DNA of 64,000 nucleotides from an uncultured Clostridium sp. (GTDB taxonomy: Bacteria > Bacillota > Clostridia > TANB77 > CAG-508). The notes beneath the pieces were generated by a model. The model had not been told where the DNA came from. It searched no databases and saw only the letters and a program-made list of their open reading frames with translations. Below are positions 61,298-64,000 of the stretch, piece by piece (position 1 is the first letter of the stretch; every line of letters begins with the position of its first letter). The translations under genes and the position numbers were made by a program. The stretch is from assembly GCA_947569365.1 (NCBI GenBank), contig CANOSM010000009.1, positions 1 to 64,000 on the forward strand, in the 5' to 3' direction.

Positions 61298-62293
61298 ATG
61301 ATTTTTTATATCAGTATATTTATACTTATAATATTTTTAATTTATACAAATGCTCTTACAGATGCTCCAAATGCTATATCAACAGTAGTTGGTACTAAAG
61401 TACTTAAATTTAAGGATGCAGCTTTTATTAGTGCTATATTCAATCTAATTGGAATTATAGTAATGAGTATTTTAAATTTTTCAGTTGCTGATTTTATATT
61501 CTCAATGATAGATATGTCAAATAAAATTCAAGGACTTTCTATAATATTTTCAGCAATACTTTCAACAATAATATTTGCAAATGTAGCACTTCTATTTGGA
61601 ATACCAACTAGTGAAACACATTCACTAATAGCAGGAATCACAGGAGCACTTATTGCATGTAATAAGGTAGATGCAATAAGCATAGAAGAATGGACACAAA
61701 TTATTATAGGACTTATAATTTCAATAGTAGGAACATATATAGTTACTAAAATAATAAATATTGTTTCTAGAAAATATATTAAAAATAACATAAGTGATAA
61801 CATAAAAAGAAAACTGCAAATATTATCTAGTGCAGGCGTATCTTTTATGCATGGTGCACAAGATGGCCAAAAGTTTATAGGTGTAGTAATTGCATATCAA
61901 ATGCTTATTAGAAATGAGACTATAGTACAAAGTGTATCACCACAAAATTATTTCTGGGTAATTGTTTTAGTTAGTGTTGTTATGTTTGTTGGAGTTGCAA
62001 CAGGAGGAAAGAAGATAGTAGAAACTTTAGGAAATGATATAACAGAACTTGATTATAAAGATGCACTAGTTAGTGATTTTTCTTCAGTTTTTATATTACT
62101 TATATCAAGTTTAAATGGAATTCCTATAAGTACTAGTCATGTAAAAACAGTATCTATTTTTGCAGCAGTAGATAAAGGAAAAAAAGTTGATTTTGGTAAG
62201 ATATCAGATATTTTTAAAGCATGGATATATACATTCCCAATTGGTATTTTAATTGCTTATGTATGCATGAAAGGCTTAATGTTTATAATGTAA
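61298..62293 (+). CDS. pit: PiT-type inorganic phosphate transporter
   Basis: A 331-aa phosphate permease with about 10 helices. PiT signature repeats: ALTDAPNAISTVVGTKVLKF, GIPTSETHSLIAGITGA in the first half, FMHGAQDGQKFIGV and LNGIPISTSHVKTVSIF in the second. It imports phosphate (metal-phosphate) with cations. GGAAGG precedes the ATG. No PhoU-like gene adjoins it. Confidence 0.93.
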   Translation: MIFYISIFILIIFLIYTNALTDAPNAISTVVGTKVLKFKDAAFISAIFNLIGIIVMSILNFSVADFIFSMIDMSNKIQGLSIIFSAILSTIIFANVALLFGIPTSETHSLIAGITGALIACNKVDAISIEEWTQIIIGLIISIVGTYIVTKIINIVSRKYIKNNISDNIKRKLQILSSAGVSFMHGAQDGQKFIGVVIAYQMLIRNETIVQSVSPQNYFWVIVLVSVVMFVGVATGGKKIVETLGNDITELDYKDALVSDFSSVFILLISSLNGIPISTSHVKTVSIFAAVDKGKKVDFGKISDIFKAWIYTFPIGILIAYVCMKGLMFIM

Positions 62294-62328
62294 AGTTTAT
62301 ATGAAATAGTTGTATAATTAAAATAGAG

Positions 62329-62371
62329 AATTGCTTTAAATTTAAGAAATTAAGTTGAAAGCAATTTTTTG
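62329..62371 (+). terminator. Terminator of the phosphate transporter
   Basis: AATTGCTTT pairs with AAAGCAATT, followed by TTTT. Confidence 0.8.
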
Positions 62372-62427
62372 TTTGAAATGCAAGAATAAATTACTAAAAA
62401 TTGATTTAATTATAGAATATTTCATGA

Positions 62428-62464
62428 CAAATGTAGGCTTTTACTTATCGAAAGCCTACATTTG
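62428..62464. repeat. Perfect 14-bp inverted repeat
   Basis: CAAATGTAGGCTTT and AAAGCCTACATTTG with a 9-nt loop (TACTTATCG). It lacks a T tract after the stem and does not flank an ORF. Confidence 0.7.
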
Positions 62465-62614
62465 TGATTATAATATAAGAGAAAATAAAAGGTGTTCAAG
62501 ATTATCCAAATAATTATTATTAAAATCAATTAAAAAATATTTGAATAAAATGTTGAGAAAGCTATAAAATAATGATAAAATTATGATAATAAAATCGTAA
62601 GGAGTGAATAAATT

Positions 62615-62905
62615 ATGATCAATATAAGACCAGTATCAGACTTAAGAAATAATTATCCAGAAATTGAAAAGTTAGTTCTAAAAGAAGATGAAGCTGTTTA
62701 TCTAACTAAAAATGGATATGGTTCAATGGTAGTAATGAGTTTAGAAAAATATTCAAAATTAATGAGTGATGTGGAATATAATGAATATATTGAAAATGCT
62801 CTAGACGAAGCGGAGAAACAATTAGATGATCCAAATACAAAATACTTAACACATGAAGAAGTATTTTCAAGTGCAAGGAGAATAATAAATGGCAAAAAAG
62901 AATAA
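62615..62905 (+). CDS. Phd/YefM-type antitoxin
   Basis: A 96-aa antitoxin. The N-terminal Phd/YefM DNA-binding fold is clear: INIRPVSDLRNNYPEIEKLV, EAVYLTKNGYGSMVVMSLEKY. The C-terminal acidic helix (EYIENALDEAEKQLDD) should bind the toxin. AAGGAG precedes the ATG. Its stop overlaps the toxin start by 17 bp. Such antitoxins repress their own operon. Confidence 0.92.
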   Translation: MINIRPVSDLRNNYPEIEKLVLKEDEAVYLTKNGYGSMVVMSLEKYSKLMSDVEYNEYIENALDEAEKQLDDPNTKYLTHEEVFSSARRIINGKKE

Positions 62906-63206
62906 TAAAATAGAATACCTTCCTTCATTTATTCAAGAACTAGATAAAATTATGTACTATATTACATATATTCTAAAAAATCCAAGAGCTGCTGAAACTT
63001 TACTTGATAATATTGATAAAGCTATTATAGATAGAAGTATAAATCCAGAGAGTTATGAGAAATACAGAAGTGACAAGAATAGAAAATACATCTGGTATCG
63101 AATTTATGTAGAAAAATATATAATTTTTTATACAGTTATAGATAATAATATAATGGAAGTAGCTCATATATTATATAACAGAAGAGATTTTAATAAATTA
63201 ATTTAA
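62889..63206 (+). CDS. RelE/ParE-type toxin
   Basis: A 105-aa toxin of the RelE/ParE superfamily: EYLPSFIQELDKIMYYITYILKN, PRAAETLLDNIDKAI, YRIYVEKYIIFYTVID and the final VAHILYNRRDFNKL (typical R-R-D near the C-terminus). It either cuts mRNA on the ribosome or poisons gyrase; sequence alone does not decide. Overlap with the antitoxin gene gives coupled translation. Confidence 0.9.
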   Translation: MAKKNNKIEYLPSFIQELDKIMYYITYILKNPRAAETLLDNIDKAIIDRSINPESYEKYRSDKNRKYIWYRIYVEKYIIFYTVIDNNIMEVAHILYNRRDFNKLI

Positions 63207-63249
63207 AAGTATAGTATTCAAAATAGAAAAATAATTTATAAAATGAATT

Positions 63250-63273
63250 AAGCTCCCATTGAAGGGAGCTTTT
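63250..63273. terminator. Terminator between converging genes
   Basis: AGCTCCC and GGGAGCT form a stem with loop ATTGAA, followed by TTT. Confidence 0.8.
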
Positions 63274-63287
63274 GTGAATAAAAATTA

Positions 63288-63602
63288 TTAGAAAATATTT
63301 TTTACTTTATATATTATAAATTTAAATATATTTGAATAATATGAAGCTACTACAAACAATCCATATTTTTCATCTTCCTTTATAACATATGAAGTTTTCG
63401 CTTTTGTAAGCATGTGTTTCAATTTTAGGTGTGGATTTTTCATTACGAAATACCACATATTATAATCTTGTGTATTTTTGGGAATGTCAAAGTATTCCTT
63501 TCCTGATGTATTGCTATATCCATTAATTTTTCTCTTTTGTATTAAATCTTCAACATATTTTTCTGCCCGTATTATGTCGAGATAATTTTTTTGAAGTTTC
63601 AT
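63288..63602 (-). CDS. Hypothetical protein; CGG read as Arg near the start
   Basis: A ~104-aa protein without a recognised family. It is basic, with NMWYFVMKNPHLKLKHML in the middle and a Tyr/Phe/Ile-rich C-terminus. I favour the ATG at 63602 because GGAG lies 6 bases upstream, inside the first codons of the longer frame (63614). Codon 12 of this frame (63567-63569) is an in-frame CGG read as Arg (LDIIRAEKYV); a +1 shift would stop after eight more codons. A perfect inverted repeat sits just upstream. Confidence 0.55.
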   Translation of the reverse strand: MKLQKNYLDIIRAEKYVEDLIQKRKINGYSNTSGKEYFDIPKNTQDYNMWYFVMKNPHLKLKHMLTKAKTSYVIKEDEKYGLFVVASYYSNIFKFIIYKVKNIF

Positions 63603-63618
63603 ATTTTTCTCCATTTCT

Positions 63619-63650
63619 TTCTTATTGTAATAAATATATTACAATAAGAA
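63619..63650. promoter_or_regulatory. 14-bp inverted repeat upstream of the 63.3-kb gene
   Basis: TTCTTATTGTAATA and TATTACAATAAGAA are perfect 14-bp arms around AATA, about 16 bp before the start of the minus-strand gene. It is a candidate operator. Confidence 0.55.
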
Positions 63651-63864
63651 TCTTATAATTATGACATGTATCTTAAGTATATTATAATATATGTGAGGGA
63701 ATATTGCAATTGAAAAGAATTTATATTGAAAAGAATTTATATTTAAATTGTAATATTATATATGTTATGCTAAAATACTAAAAACTAATATTAATTTTCA
63801 ATAGATTTAGAAGACTATTAAATTAATATACTAAAATATAATGAATAGTAAGGAAGATAAGGAT

Positions 63865-64000
63865 ATGGAAAATAATTTATTAGGAAAGGTTATTATTATC
63901 ACTGGTGGAAGTGATGGATTAGGAAGAGAGACAGCTAAACTTTTATCAAAAGAAAATACTGTGATAATTTTAGGTAGAGATAAAGATAGATTAGAAACAT
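63865..64000 (+). CDS. Short-chain dehydrogenase, 5' part (runs off the window)
   Basis: The first 45 codons of an SDR: KVIIITGGSDGLGRETAKLL is the NAD(P)-binding T-G-x-x-x-G-x-G motif, then VIILGRDKDRLE. AAGGAAG precedes the ATG at 63865 (an upstream in-frame ATG at 63841 lacks a site). An extended -10 (TTATGCTAAAAT) lies at ~63770. The rest is outside the window. Confidence 0.85.
   Translation, partial: MENNLLGKVIIITGGSDGLGRETAKLLSKENTVIILGRDKDRLET

Larger units (their letters stand above)
62294..62614. other. Intergenic region with two hairpins
   Basis: About 320 bp without a gene. It holds the terminator of the phosphate transporter and a perfect 14-bp inverted repeat (62428-62464). The promoter of the toxin-antitoxin pair should lie in its last 100 bp. 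Confidence 0.6.

Overview
The window is strongly AT-rich DNA with tightly packed genes, Shine-Dalgarno starts and A/T-rich intergenic hairpins. The gene set (FtsY, PgsA, NAD-dependent ligase LigA, PolA, DUF1836, DUF5665, UPF0182, a GT51 transglycosylase, ThyX, RNase P RNA, an NrdD-like gene) points to a low-GC Firmicute, most likely an uncultured anaerobic Clostridia member. TAA, TAG and TGA all end genes, so stop codons look standard.

Layout. 1-6.6 kb: the 3' end of a 5S rRNA, a tRNA-Asn, an unrecognised 779-aa protein, a small paralogous protein, a membrane glycosyltransferase-like protein, a double-domain ThyX, and a second identical tRNA-Asn. 6.6-17.7 kb: an accessory island between the 3' end of that tRNA-Asn and a 14-bp copy of it. 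It carries a serine recombinase, TnpV, a probable oriT, MobC, a relaxase, a DUF1016 nuclease, a two-gene HerA/nuclease defence module, and a cargo of SDR, MBL-fold and broken Nudix genes. 17.8-30.3 kb: TetM-like GTPase, M20 dipeptidase, small regulators, acyl-CoA synthetase, an NrdD-like pseudoenzyme and an ABC exporter. 30.4-41.1 kb: M15 peptidase, a degraded ATPase by a tRNA-Thr, GT51, a small accessory patch (33.9-35.2 kb), MATE-like protein, HD protein, M18 aminopeptidase, HIT protein and S66 peptidase. 41.2-50 kb: FtsY, UPF0182, PgsA, LigA, a second DUF1016 nuclease and rnpB. 50-64 kb: ABC transporter, RluA, aldo-keto reductase, a MazF/PemK-like gene, Ca/Na antiporter, DUF368, PolA, lytic transglycosylase, phosphate transporter, a Phd/RelE pair and the start of an SDR.

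The most unusual signal is a repeated recoding pattern. Five otherwise well-conserved reading frames (serine recombinase, NrdD-like, LigA, ABC ATPase, DUF368) are broken at nine places. Every break is the same event: an in-frame CGG where skipping one base (C) restores the family sequence with glycine (GGN) as the next residue. Three breaks lie in the recombinase and three within 80 bp in DUF368. In every other conserved gene here I find no in-frame CGG read as arginine. This looks like systematic +1 frameshifting, or CGGN quadruplet decoding, at CGG in this lineage. Four in-frame CGG codons do not fit; all are in small, mobile or accessory ORFs.

A second class of breaks is different: one-base losses in A or T runs (TetM-like, S66 peptidase, MBL, MazF-like, recombinase, AAA ATPase). 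These may be pseudogenes, slippage or sequence errors, and should not be mixed with the CGG class.
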